Shown here piece after piece: positions 8,382 to 16,938 of a DNA stretch of 64,000 nucleotides (positions within the stretch are counted from its first letter, which is position 1; every line of letters begins with the position of its first letter). Source of the stretch: Oceanobacillus oncorhynchi. GTDB taxonomy: Bacteria; Bacillota; Bacilli; Bacillales; Amphibacillaceae. Where the stretch lies: positions 3,348,001 through 3,412,000 of the forward strand of contig NZ_CDGG01000001.1 in assembly GCF_000821065.1 (NCBI RefSeq), read 5' to 3'. A program made the translations under genes and the position numbers. The notes beneath the pieces were generated by a model that saw only the letters and a program-made list of their open reading frames with translations, made no database searches and was not told the origin of the DNA.

Positions 8382-9050
8382 ATGACAGAAAAGATAAGCT
8401 ATACGGAATTATATCAAAAATTATTTCATTACTATGGCCCTCAAGGGTGGTGGCCAGCAGCTTCTGATTTTCAAATGCTGATCAGCGCTATTTTGGTTCA
8501 GCGGACAAATTGGAAAAATGTCGAGTTGGCTCTGGCGAACCTGGGGAAAGATGCAGCTGCTGAGCGTTTAATACAAATGGAAGAAGCAGTGCTTGCCGAA
8601 AAAATACGCCCAAGCGGCTTCTATCGAATGAAAGCGAAGAAAATTAAGGCCTGGCTGCATTGGTTTCAAAAATATGACTTTCAGGTAGAGAGGATTCAAA
8701 GCGTTGATCAAGCTGTTCTCCGTAAAGAACTGCTGGCAATCCATGGAATCGGAGAGGAAACTGCGGATGCGATGATGCTGTATGCTTTTGATAAAGCCGG
8801 TTTTATTGCGGATAACTATGCGATGCGGTTGTTTCATCGAATCGGCTATCAGCTTCCCAAAACCTATCATGCGCTTAAAATTGAAGTGGAAAATTTCTTT
8901 CCGCATGACTTAAAAATGCATCAGGAATTTCACGCATTAATTGTGGAGCATGGAAAACAATATTGTAAGAAGACGCCGTTATGTGAAAACTGTCCGCTTC
9001 TTTCGTTTTGCTGGACGGGGGAGAAAAAAGAACGGAATCTGTTAAGTTAA
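8382..9050 (+). CDS. Endonuclease III-family DNA glycosylase lacking the lyase lysine
   Basis: A 222-aa protein of the HhH-GPD superfamily. The helix-hairpin-helix is HGIGEETADA at residues 121-130, the catalytic Asp is Asp144 in FIADNY, and a [4Fe-4S] cluster is predicted from Cys195, 201, 204 and 210 (C-X5-C-X2-C-X5-C). The position of E. coli Nth Lys120 holds Glu126, so a bifunctional lyase is unlikely and a monofunctional glycosylase is inferred. Start chosen at 8382 because AGAGGAG lies just before it; an upstream GTG at 8346 has no ribosome site. Lesion specificity is unknown. Confidence 0.82.
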   Translation: MTEKISYTELYQKLFHYYGPQGWWPAASDFQMLISAILVQRTNWKNVELALANLGKDAAAERLIQMEEAVLAEKIRPSGFYRMKAKKIKAWLHWFQKYDFQVERIQSVDQAVLRKELLAIHGIGEETADAMMLYAFDKAGFIADNYAMRLFHRIGYQLPKTYHALKIEVENFFPHDLKMHQEFHALIVEHGKQYCKKTPLCENCPLLSFCWTGEKKERNLLS

Positions 9051-9073
9051 GAAGAATAAACTTTTAAAAAGGT

Positions 9074-9114
9074 GAATCAGGGACAGGAAATGAATTATCT
9101 ACTGCCCTTGATTC
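9074..9114 (-). terminator. Hairpin ending the small minus-strand gene
   Basis: A 13-bp inverted repeat with two mismatches (9074-9086 with 9102-9114). Read on the minus strand it is followed by CACCTTTTT. It overlaps the last codons of the minus gene and may also stop + strand transcription from the glycosylase. Confidence 0.55.
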
Positions 9115-9371
9115 TCTAATCGATCTATTTTTTTCTGTAAAAGGTCAAGCTGCTGCTGCATTTCTAACAGCTGGCGGCTCGTAACAGGTGAATTTTCTTC
9201 AAAAGCTGCTTCTTCCTCTTCTACATCTTCATTGTATAGAATCGTTGATCCGACGAGGGACATAATACTTCCTAATGTAGTAACCACTCCGCCATAATAA
9301 AGTAATTTATCACCAAGGCTTTTCTCGCTCACATTAAAATTTGTTGGGGTGTTAAGGAAAAAATTAGACAT
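9099..9371 (-). CDS. Small protein with one hydrophobic segment and coiled coil
   Basis: A 90-aa protein of unknown function. Residues about 20-46 form one hydrophobic stretch (LLYYGGVVTTLGSIMSLVGS), followed by an acidic linker (NEDVEEEEAAFEEN) and a C-terminal heptad-like helix (LLEMQQQLDLLQKKIDRLE), suggesting a membrane-anchored coiled-coil protein. An AGGAGTGTCC ribosome site precedes the ATG. It is likely monocistronic with its own terminator. I do not recognise the family. Confidence 0.65.
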   Translation of the reverse strand: MSNFFLNTPTNFNVSEKSLGDKLLYYGGVVTTLGSIMSLVGSTILYNEDVEEEEAAFEENSPVTSRQLLEMQQQLDLLQKKIDRLENQGQ

Positions 9372-9603
9372 GATAGGACACTCCTGTAAATCTTTTTATT
9401 ATTGTCTTATATTCATGGAATAGTTATATATAGGTTAATATATGTGTTTCCTAAAAAAACTCTACAAATAGCGGATGTTCATAAAATATTCATTTCTAAA
9501 TGGTGCAGCGCACTGTGTGGTGAGCGGCGAAAAGCATGCTGTTGTATAATGGAGTAGAGGATATATTGTAATTGATTATGTTGTGTTTAAGGGTGGTGAT
9601 CCG

Positions 9604-11328
9604 TTGTTAAAGGAATTTACAAAAGATTTTCGGAGCAGGATGATTTGGATGGGGGTGGCGTCCCTTTTTATGGCACTGGCCATCGTAGGGCAGAGCTATC
9701 TCGTGGTAACGATTATCCAGCAGCTGTTTTTGGATAATGCGGCATTTTCATCTATTCTTCCTGCTGTTTTTATATTGATTGGCATGCTTTTGGTACGAAC
9801 GGTTTTTCAATATATGATAAAAGGCTCCGGCATAAAAATGGCTCAGACTGCGAAGGTTTCGATACGGGAAAAATTGCTCCGTCATTTTACCAGCCAGCCT
9901 ATGATCGATGCAGATAAAGGACAGTCTGGCCGGAAGACAAGCTTATTTATGGATACGATCGATGAAATAGACGGCTATTTCAGTCAGTATCTCCCTCAGG
10001 TTATTCAATCTGTCGGCATTGTTCTGATTGTCTGGTTAGTTATTTTTATTCAAAATTGGACAAGCGGACTGATTATTCTTGTTTCCGCTCCCTTTATTCC
10101 TGTCTTTATGATGATTATTGGTATAAAAACAAAGGATAAATCAAAGGAACAGCTGTCTGAATTAGCAGCTTTTTCAGGAACGTTCCTGGATACATTACAG
10201 GGTCTGCCGACGGTGAAATTATTTGGCCGGTCTCAAGAGCAGAGAAATAAAATTGATCAGGATAGTACAAGCTTCCGGGATGCAACGATGGGCGTGCTGA
10301 AGGTTGCCTTTACAAACTCCTTAGCGCTGGAATTTATCGCTATGCTGAGTATCGGTCTGATTGCTTTAGAGATTGCAATCCGGATGATTATTTTTCAAAA
10401 TCTCAGCTTTTTTACGGGCTTTTTTGTTTTACTTCTTGCGCCGGAGCTGTTCAGTCAATTGAAACAGCTGGGCTCCGCTTTTCATTCCGGACGCGCAAGT
10501 ATGGGCGCAGCCTCACGGGTGGAGGATGTGCTTGATGAAGAGACGACTCCAGTTTCTTGGGGAACTGCTTCATTAAAAACCGATAAAGCACCCGAATTAA
10601 GGCTGGAACAGGCTTCCTTTCATTATGAAGAGGGAAACTTTCAATTAGCGCCGGCTTCGATGCGGATTTTACCGTATGAGCAGGTTGCCATTATTGGTAA
10701 AACCGGTGCAGGTAAGTCAACCTTGCTGCATGTATTAGCTGGTTTTCTGCCGGCGAAAGAAGGAAACTTTCTAATTGACGGTATTGCGCAAGAAAAGGTA
10801 GAAAAAGCAGATTGGTTCGGCCGGATTGGTTATTTATCGCAGCAGCCCTATGTGTTTTCTGGAACCGTACGGGATAATATATTACTCGGCTCTCAGGAAG
10901 AACAGCATGATAAAGTCATACAGGAGGTTGCGGAGCATGCAGGAATCTGGAAGTGGATTACTGCTTTACCAGACGGATTAGATACAATCATCGGAGAGGG
11001 AGGCAGAGGCTTATCGGGAGGAGAGAAGCAGCGGATTGCGATTGCCCGCACCCTTCTGAAAAAACCGCAAATTCTATTCTTTGATGAGCCGACAACCGGT
11101 CTCGATATCCAGACGGAGCATATTTTGCAAAAATCGTTAGATACCTTAAGAAACCAAACAACGATGATTACCGTTGCGCACCGCCTGCATACAATCCGTA
11201 ACGCCGATAAAATCTTTCTGCTGGATCAGGGAGAAATAGCAGGAGAGGGGACACATGAACAACTTTACAAAAACAATGAAATGTATCGAAAAATGATCCA
11301 TACACAGCAAGGAGGGCGGGAAGCATGA
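9604..11328 (+). CDS. cydD: Thiol reductant ABC exporter, subunit CydD
   Basis: A 574-aa half-transporter with an N-terminal six-helix membrane domain (about 1-310) and a C-terminal ATPase: Walker A GKTGAGKST, signature LSGGEKQR, Walker B ILFFDEP. With CydC it forms the heterodimer that exports cysteine/glutathione and is needed to assemble cytochrome bd. TTG at 9604 is chosen because AAGGGTGGTGAT lies just upstream; the GTG at 9583 has no ribosome site. It overlaps cydC by an ATGA. The terminal oxidase genes are on the opposite strand, facing it. Confidence 0.9.
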   Translation: MLKEFTKDFRSRMIWMGVASLFMALAIVGQSYLVVTIIQQLFLDNAAFSSILPAVFILIGMLLVRTVFQYMIKGSGIKMAQTAKVSIREKLLRHFTSQPMIDADKGQSGRKTSLFMDTIDEIDGYFSQYLPQVIQSVGIVLIVWLVIFIQNWTSGLIILVSAPFIPVFMMIIGIKTKDKSKEQLSELAAFSGTFLDTLQGLPTVKLFGRSQEQRNKIDQDSTSFRDATMGVLKVAFTNSLALEFIAMLSIGLIALEIAIRMIIFQNLSFFTGFFVLLLAPELFSQLKQLGSAFHSGRASMGAASRVEDVLDEETTPVSWGTASLKTDKAPELRLEQASFHYEEGNFQLAPASMRILPYEQVAIIGKTGAGKSTLLHVLAGFLPAKEGNFLIDGIAQEKVEKADWFGRIGYLSQQPYVFSGTVRDNILLGSQEEQHDKVIQEVAEHAGIWKWITALPDGLDTIIGEGGRGLSGGEKQRIAIARTLLKKPQILFFDEPTTGLDIQTEHILQKSLDTLRNQTTMITVAHRLHTIRNADKIFLLDQGEIAGEGTHEQLYKNNEMYRKMIHTQQGGREA

Positions 11329-13040
11329 AGGATATCAGTCTGGTCTTAAAAATGATGTTGAAAGAAAAAAGGGATATTCTGATTTCTATCTTCTTTGGAT
11401 TTTTAGCGGGGATTACCGCTGTCTCCTTATTTGCAGCAAGCGGTTATTTGATTTCACAAGCCGCTTTTGCACCGCCGATCTATACCTTGATGATTCTGGT
11501 AGCGAGTGTGAAGCTGCTGGGGATTACCTCAGCTGTCAGCAGATACGGGGAACGCTATTTTTCTCATCGCGGTACCTTTACGATTCTGAAAAATATCCGC
11601 CTGAAGGTTTATGATCAGATAGAGCCGCTGGCAAGCAGACTTTTGCAAAAATACAGAAGCGGGGATATTCTGGCACGGATCGTCGGTGATGTAGAGAGCT
11701 TACAGCATTTCTTTTTACGTGTGTTTTATCCGCCGGTGGTATTGGCAGCTGTTTTTACAGCTACGATTTTCTTTACGATGTATTTATCCATAGGGGTGGC
11801 TATGACAATGATTGGCGGTGTGATTATCGTACTGGTTGTTTTCCCATCCATCTTTTATCTGTTTCAGAAAAAGACAGCTGTAACGATGCGGGAAAAAAGA
11901 GGTGCATTGTCCTCGGAATTTACAGACTATCTGTACGGGTTCCGGGAATTGACAATCTTTCAACAGGCGGAAAGAAAAAAACAGCAGCTCGATAATAATA
12001 TGAAGCAATACGAAGAAATAAAGGCGAAAGAAAATCGCCAGCTTGCTATCCGGGAAGCCGTTGTTATCTTCTTTTCTTTTTTCATTGCAGTAATTATTCT
12101 CGTGCAGGCAGGGTTTTATGTATCAGAGGGAAACCTTGCCGGAACACTGTTAGCGATGCTGTTTATGATTGCCATTACGGTGTTTGAGGATACGCCATCG
12201 ATGGCAGTGCTTCCTGCGCATTTAGAAGAAAGCAAAGCTTCCTCTAAACGTCTCACCGAGGTTTGGGAAAAGGAGACGCAAACCGAAGTGGCTGTTCATG
12301 AAATTGAAACGGATGTACCGATTCAATTTGATTTTAAGGATGTTTCCATTCAATATCCCACTGAAAAGAAGCCGGCTGTGCGTCTCGCTGCTTTTCAAAT
12401 CAAGCCGGGAACAAATATCGCCATTGTCGGGCCAAGCGGCTCAGGGAAATCGACGCTGATGCAGGCGATGCTCACTTTTGCTCCCATCCAATCCGGTCAA
12501 CTTTTAGTAAATGGGGAAGAGCTTGATAAAATTGCTCCAGACAGTCTTTGGAGACAAATGAATGTATCCCTGCAGCATAATCATTTTTTCTACGGAAGTA
12601 TTTATGAAAACCTGCGATTTGCGAATAAAGAGGCGGGGGAAGAAGCCTGCCAGGAAGCATTAGAAAAGGTTCAATTAAGCCATTTTTCATTAGAGGACCA
12701 AGTATTGGAAAAGGGAACGAACCTGTCTGGCGGAGAAAAACAGCGTCTGGCACTTGCCCGTCTGTTTTTACGGGATGCTTCTGTCTGGCTGCTGGATGAG
12801 CCAACCTCATCTTTAGATGCGATTACAGAGCAGGAAATAATGGAGGAAATAGAAAAGGCAACAAAATATCAGACGGTGGTAACCATCAGGCATCGTTTAA
12901 CAGGCTTGGAAAAGATGGATCAGATTATTGTCATGAACCACGGAGAAGTCGTTGAACAAGGCACTTATATGGAGCTGATGCGGAAGAAAGACGGCTACTT
13001 TAAAGCGATGAAGGAGCTGGAAAATAGTCAACTGGTGTAA
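11325..13040 (+). CDS. cydC: Thiol reductant ABC exporter, subunit CydC
   Basis: A 571-aa half-transporter and partner of CydD. Six membrane helices occupy about residues 15-300, then an ATPase domain with Walker A GPSGSGKST, signature LSGGEKQR and Walker B VWLLDEP. Its ATG overlaps the cydD stop (ATGA), which points to coupled translation and 1:1 assembly. In B. subtilis cydC and cydD lie downstream of cydAB in one operon. Here they form a separate unit that converges on cydAB and shares a terminator with it. Confidence 0.9.
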   Translation: MKDISLVLKMMLKEKRDILISIFFGFLAGITAVSLFAASGYLISQAAFAPPIYTLMILVASVKLLGITSAVSRYGERYFSHRGTFTILKNIRLKVYDQIEPLASRLLQKYRSGDILARIVGDVESLQHFFLRVFYPPVVLAAVFTATIFFTMYLSIGVAMTMIGGVIIVLVVFPSIFYLFQKKTAVTMREKRGALSSEFTDYLYGFRELTIFQQAERKKQQLDNNMKQYEEIKAKENRQLAIREAVVIFFSFFIAVIILVQAGFYVSEGNLAGTLLAMLFMIAITVFEDTPSMAVLPAHLEESKASSKRLTEVWEKETQTEVAVHEIETDVPIQFDFKDVSIQYPTEKKPAVRLAAFQIKPGTNIAIVGPSGSGKSTLMQAMLTFAPIQSGQLLVNGEELDKIAPDSLWRQMNVSLQHNHFFYGSIYENLRFANKEAGEEACQEALEKVQLSHFSLEDQVLEKGTNLSGGEKQRLALARLFLRDASVWLLDEPTSSLDAITEQEIMEEIEKATKYQTVVTIRHRLTGLEKMDQIIVMNHGEVVEQGTYMELMRKKDGYFKAMKELENSQLV

Positions 13041-13103
13041 CGGCAATAAACAGTCGTATCTAAAACGGATATTTTGTATTTTTCGCTTATATGGGGAACA
13101 AAA

Positions 13104-13153
13104 AAATGCCCTCAGCTAATCCGATTAAAAAATCGGTTAGCTGAGGGCATTTG
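13104..13153. terminator. Bidirectional terminator between cydC and the cydAB-cydS operon
   Basis: A near-perfect stem of about 22 bp: AAATGCCCTCAGCTAA on the left pairs with TTAGCTGAGGGCATTT on the right, with CCGAT/ATCGG inside. It has an A-tract at the left and a T-tract at the right, so it works in both directions. Confidence 0.88.
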
Positions 13154-13157
13154 TGCA

Positions 13158-13250
13158 TTATCTATCCTTAGCTGCAGCGACAAATGCTAAAGCAATTGCT
13201 GCAATCAGGACGATGAAAGGAGCGATGAAAATCAGAAATTGGTTCAACAT
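13158..13250 (-). CDS. cydS: CydS-like small subunit of cytochrome bd oxidase
   Basis: A 30-aa ORF encoding one hydrophobic helix (MLNQFLIFIAPFIV...AFVAAAKDR). Its ATG lies 4 bases after the cydB stop, with GGAAAGAAGTGA as ribosome site, and a bidirectional terminator follows its stop directly. Geobacillus bd oxidase carries a similar single-helix subunit, CydS, beside the cytochrome subunits. Position, size, hydrophobic profile and basic C-terminus all fit. It is short enough to be missed by gene finders. Assignment is by context and topology, not by alignment. Confidence 0.75.
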   Translation of the reverse strand: MLNQFLIFIAPFIVLIAAIALAFVAAAKDR

Positions 13251-13254
13251 GTTA

Positions 13255-14268
13255 TCACTTCTTTCCTTTAATATAGTTTTTATCAAACAGGAATAGCTTT
13301 AACAATAAATACAGAGACGGAACTAAAAGCGCCATACCTAAGATAAAGACAACGATAAGCGAGATGGCCATTGCCGGATTGGTAAACCCTTCATGAATGC
13401 TGATATGAGGGTATAAAAGGTATGGATAATGGGCTATCCCGTAACCGAAGAAAGCAAAGGCAAATTGTCCGGTAAGGAGCCAAAATGCTATTCCATAATT
13501 TCGGCGCTTCCAAATCAGGATGACGGTCAATATCCATAACACAAAGGAAATAGCAAACATCCACCAGAGACTTAAGAGATTTGCAAAATGAGCTTCGTTA
13601 TGGAAGTAAAGCTCGACAATTATTCCTGAAGCGGCAATAATCAAAGGAATGGACCAGCCTAATGCGTACTTTCTCATTAAGTTTGTTGCATCCATATCGC
13701 CTGTTTCATTTGCATACCAGGTTAAGAACACTGCTGAGATATATAGCACAGCCACAATACTTAAAACAACAATGGACCAGGTTAACGGGCTGAAAAACAG
13801 GGCGCTGTAATCTAAGACCGGATTTCCATCCTCCATAAAGACAAAGCCGCCCTCCGAAATGGTCAGAACAATCGACAGGGAAGCCGGAATAAGCAACCCG
13901 GATAGCCCGTACATAATGGCATATCCTTTATGCCCCTGTTTTCCGTAGGATTCAAATGCATAATAAGAACCCCGTATCGCCAGTAAAATCAGTGCCAAGC
14001 TGCCCGGAATCAGTAAAATGGTTCCGAAATAGTAAGCAGACTGCGGGAAGAAGCCGACGATTCCGACAAAGAAGAAGACAAAGAATACATTGGTAACCTC
14101 CCAGACAGGGGACAGGTAACGCTGAATGATTTTCGAAAGAATATGCTGCTTTCCGGTAACGATGCTGTAGGCATTGAAAAAGCCAGCTCCGTAATCAATG
14201 GATCCAACAATGATATAACCAAATAAGAATAACCAGAGTACGGAAATACCGATAATTTCTAATATCAT
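13255..14268 (-). CDS. cydB: Cytochrome bd quinol oxidase subunit II
   Basis: A 337-aa integral membrane protein, CydB family, with the N-terminal FGYIIVGSIDYGAGFFNAYS, PVWEVTNVFFVFFFVGIVGFF and eight or nine hydrophobic segments. With CydA it forms the high-affinity quinol oxidase that reduces oxygen to water at the membrane without pumping protons. Its ATG overlaps the cydA stop (ATGA). The size is that of the YthB/Bacillus-type CydB. Cofactor sites are in CydA; CydB is structural or carries quinone. Confidence 0.9.
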   Translation of the reverse strand: MILEIIGISVLWLFLFGYIIVGSIDYGAGFFNAYSIVTGKQHILSKIIQRYLSPVWEVTNVFFVFFFVGIVGFFPQSAYYFGTILLIPGSLALILLAIRGSYYAFESYGKQGHKGYAIMYGLSGLLIPASLSIVLTISEGGFVFMEDGNPVLDYSALFFSPLTWSIVVLSIVAVLYISAVFLTWYANETGDMDATNLMRKYALGWSIPLIIAASGIIVELYFHNEAHFANLLSLWWMFAISFVLWILTVILIWKRRNYGIAFWLLTGQFAFAFFGYGIAHYPYLLYPHISIHEGFTNPAMAISLIVVFILGMALLVPSLYLLLKLFLFDKNYIKGKK

Positions 14269-15608
14269 GATTCGTCACCACCTTGCATACGTTCTAAATC
14301 TTTTTCAACCGGGTTTTTCCGGAACATATACGTTAATACAACAACCGTTCCGACACCCAGAATAAGGTAAAGGATGGCAAATAACACAAACATCCAGCCG
14401 ACATAATCACTTGTTGTAGCAGCTTCCTCAATGGTCATCAGCCCTCTTAAAATCCATGGCTGGCGCCCGACTTCCGCCATCCACCAGCCGGCTTCAATGG
14501 CTAAGAAGGAGAGCGGTCCGCCTGCGACGATCAGCCAGCGGTACCATGTTTTTTCAACGAACGCCCATTTTCTCCGCATTCCAAACCAGTAAAGCAGAGA
14601 TAAGGCAATCATAAACATCCCGATGGTGACCATTGTATCAAAGAAATAATGGATGACGAGCGGAGGCTGTTCTTCCGCCGGAAATTCCTCCAGACCGGTT
14701 ACTTCTGAACTCGGGAAGCCATGTGCAAGAATACTCAAGGCATAAGGAATATGCAGGGCATAATTGGCTTCATTATTTTCATCTAACACGCCCCACATCA
14801 CTAATGGCGCTTCCGTGCTTGTCTCAAAATGCCATTCTGCCGCAGCCAGCTTTTCGGGCTGATATTCTGCTAAGTATTTACCGGATAAATCACCGATCAA
14901 AGCTGTTGCGATTGCAAAGATTAAACCAATCTTCATAGCCATATGCAGGGACTTTTTATGATACTCCTGATTTTTCTTTTGAAGCAGCCGGAATGCCGCA
15001 ATCGCAGCGAACATAAAGGCAATCGTCATATAGGCTGTAGACAGCACATGAGCAACCTTAGTCGGCATGGATACAGTAAACATGGCCAGAACCGGATTCG
15101 CATTAACCAAATCTCCGCCTATGATGTCAAAGCCTGCCGGGCTGTTCATAAATGAATTCACCACGGTAATAAAATAAGCTGACATACCGCCGCCGACAGC
15201 TACCGGAATCAATAAAAGCAAGTGTTTTTTCGGATTGTCAAAACGATCCCATGTATATAAATAAATTCCTAAGAAAATCGCTTCAAAGAAAAAGGCGAAC
15301 ACTTCCATAAATAATGGCATCGCGATAATATTTCCTGCTAATTCCATAAAGCTCGGCCACAGCAGAGATAATTGAAGTCCGATAATCGTACCTGTTACTA
15401 CTCCGACAGCAACGGTAACAACAAATCCTTTCGCCCAGCGTCTGGCCATCAACAGGTAATGATTATCGTTATTTTTGATCCCGATCCACTGGGCAATCAT
15501 AATCATTAAAGGAACACCGACACCGATTGTGGCATAAATAATATGAAATGATAATGTCAACAGCGTCAGCATTCGGCTGGCATACGCCGGATCCTCAAAT
15601 AAGGTCAT
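14265..15608 (-). CDS. cydA: Cytochrome bd quinol oxidase subunit I
   Basis: A 447-aa haem-binding subunit of the bd oxidase. Seen are the haem-ligand His in LSFHIIYATIGVG, a second His in KVAHVLSTAYM, and the strictly conserved GWWMAEVGRQPW block in the C-terminal third. The quinol-binding Q-loop is short, as in Bacillus/Geobacillus enzymes, and there is no long insertion. AGAGGAGGTTGACCC precedes the ATG. Only 65 bp separate it from the NRDE gene upstream on the same strand, so it may share that transcript; I see no Rex-like operator there. Confidence 0.92.
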   Translation of the reverse strand: MTLFEDPAYASRMLTLLTLSFHIIYATIGVGVPLMIMIAQWIGIKNNDNHYLLMARRWAKGFVVTVAVGVVTGTIIGLQLSLLWPSFMELAGNIIAMPLFMEVFAFFFEAIFLGIYLYTWDRFDNPKKHLLLLIPVAVGGGMSAYFITVVNSFMNSPAGFDIIGGDLVNANPVLAMFTVSMPTKVAHVLSTAYMTIAFMFAAIAAFRLLQKKNQEYHKKSLHMAMKIGLIFAIATALIGDLSGKYLAEYQPEKLAAAEWHFETSTEAPLVMWGVLDENNEANYALHIPYALSILAHGFPSSEVTGLEEFPAEEQPPLVIHYFFDTMVTIGMFMIALSLLYWFGMRRKWAFVEKTWYRWLIVAGGPLSFLAIEAGWWMAEVGRQPWILRGLMTIEEAATTSDYVGWMFVLFAILYLILGVGTVVVLTYMFRKNPVEKDLERMQGGDES

Positions 15609-15673
15609 GGGTCAACCTCCTCTATTATGTGTTTTTTTACTCTATTTTTTTAACATTCCCTGTGTATGCAGTT

Positions 15674-16438
15674 TTAATCAGATTCTGTCAAAAATTCATA
15701 TTGCTGAAGAAATTCCTCCTGATCATACGTTTTTTCAATAAAGGTCAGCTTGTTATGGTGATCGATGAGTACAATAGTGGATGCTCGGGTGCCATAATCA
15801 GGTGTTTCGATAAAGATGGAAGACAATGCTTTTTCTAAATCTGCACGAATCCCTGTCTGGGGCAGAAGTTCGCTGTCAGCTTGTGTCCTGTTTTGTAAGC
15901 TGTGTAATAAATCTTCTGTTTTCATTTCCGGGTGTGACTGAATATAATCCGTCAGTTCCTTTTTAGAATGTTCGACTTTTGGCCAGGGGGTATTTAGCGT
16001 ATCGTTGCTTAATCCATGAACCCCTGCTCTTATCTTAGAACCCTGATTATACACATTATTATAGTGATACAATGTGTCCTTGTCACGGAAAAGAATGTTA
16101 TATCCGGCGTAGTTATGACGATTTTTTGAAAGCTGCTCTAAAAACAATTCCCCGTCAAAATTCTGTAACAAAAAATCTACCGGGAGTTCTCCGCGGGAAA
16201 ATGTCTTAGATGCTGGAAGAGAAGGGTCCCGATAATTAGTCACTGCTGCAAATTTTCCCTGCTTGGAAACGGCCAGCCAGGTTCCCAGCTGGAGCAAATC
16301 TCTGCCGGCCAGAATATCCGGCATGTCATCCCAAAAAGCTGCCGGGAGCGTTGGTCTATGATAAAATTCATCCCGGTTACTGAGTAAAATGAATTTATAT
16401 TTTGGATGTGCATGATAGGCAAAGGTGATTAAGCACAT
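15674..16438 (-). CDS. NRDE-family (TANGO2-like) protein
   Basis: A 254-aa protein of the NRDE family, named for the LLSNRDEFYHRPT motif seen at residues about 20-32. It begins MCLITFAYHAHP; the exposed Cys2 is conserved in this Ntn-hydrolase-like family. Further conserved blocks are ILAGRDLLQLGTWLAVSK and VTNYRDP. Start chosen at 16438 because GGAGGAGC lies just before it; the longer upstream frame is AT-rich and has no ribosome site. The biochemical role is not settled; TANGO2 homologues are linked to haem handling, which would suit the adjacent cytochrome genes, but that is an inference. Confidence 0.82.
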   Translation of the reverse strand: MCLITFAYHAHPKYKFILLSNRDEFYHRPTLPAAFWDDMPDILAGRDLLQLGTWLAVSKQGKFAAVTNYRDPSLPASKTFSRGELPVDFLLQNFDGELFLEQLSKNRHNYAGYNILFRDKDTLYHYNNVYNQGSKIRAGVHGLSNDTLNTPWPKVEHSKKELTDYIQSHPEMKTEDLLHSLQNRTQADSELLPQTGIRADLEKALSSIFIETPDYGTRASTIVLIDHHNKLTFIEKTYDQEEFLQQYEFLTESD

Positions 16439-16553
16439 GGAATAGCTCCTCCTTTTTCTTTTAATATCGAATGAATAGCTTGTCTTCAGTATACTTTTCT
16501 GATATTTTAGAATCAATGTTATCGCATTCCCTGAAATAAAATGCATTTCTCTA

Positions 16554-16582
16554 TTGACAACGAGAAAAAATCTGATAATAAT
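16554..16582 (+). promoter_or_regulatory. Sigma-A promoter of the proBA T-box transcript
   Basis: TTGACA at 16554-16559, a 17-base spacer and AATAAT at 16577-16582. The transcript would begin near 16590, just before the T-box stem I. Confidence 0.75.
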
Positions 16583-16589
16583 TAATATC

Positions 16590-16893
16590 AATACATCGAA
16601 CGTTATGGAAGGACTAGTAAGTAAGCCGTCACAATGACAGAGATGGAATCAGAGGATAGAAGCAAATTTTAATTGCATTTGTCCAATGCTGTGAGATTCC
16701 TCATTGTTGATTTACTGAACCTGCCTTTATCAGTCTTATGCAAAACATAAGCGTCTTCCGAACGTTATCTCGGAATAAGTGAAATACGGTTGTCCAGGCG
16801 GGCGCAGTTAAAGAATCGTATTTAAGTTGTGGTGGTACCGCGGAAGTAAACTCTTTCGTCCCTTCTGTTTATAAGGGATGGAGGAGTTTTTTT
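16590..16893 (+). promoter_or_regulatory. T-box leader of proBA, probably tRNA-Pro responsive
   Basis: Stem I starts around 16609 (AAGGACT pairs with AGTCTT at 16732-16737). AGTA at 16616-16619 faces GAA-CCT at 16717-16722 in the specifier loop, giving CCT (Pro) at 16720-16722. The diagnostic T-box sequence GGTGGTACCGCGG lies at 16831-16843. A terminator follows (AAACTC at 16848 with GAGTTT at 16884, TCCCTT/AAGGGA inside, then T7). Uncharged tRNA-Pro is expected to pair with the specifier and T-box, forming the antiterminator and turning on proline synthesis. The T-box is certain; the specifier placement is an inference supported by the downstream genes. Confidence 0.88.
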
Positions 16894-16938
16894 ATTGCCT
16901 GGTTGAAATGCTTTTAGAAAGTGAGAGGTGGGATGACA

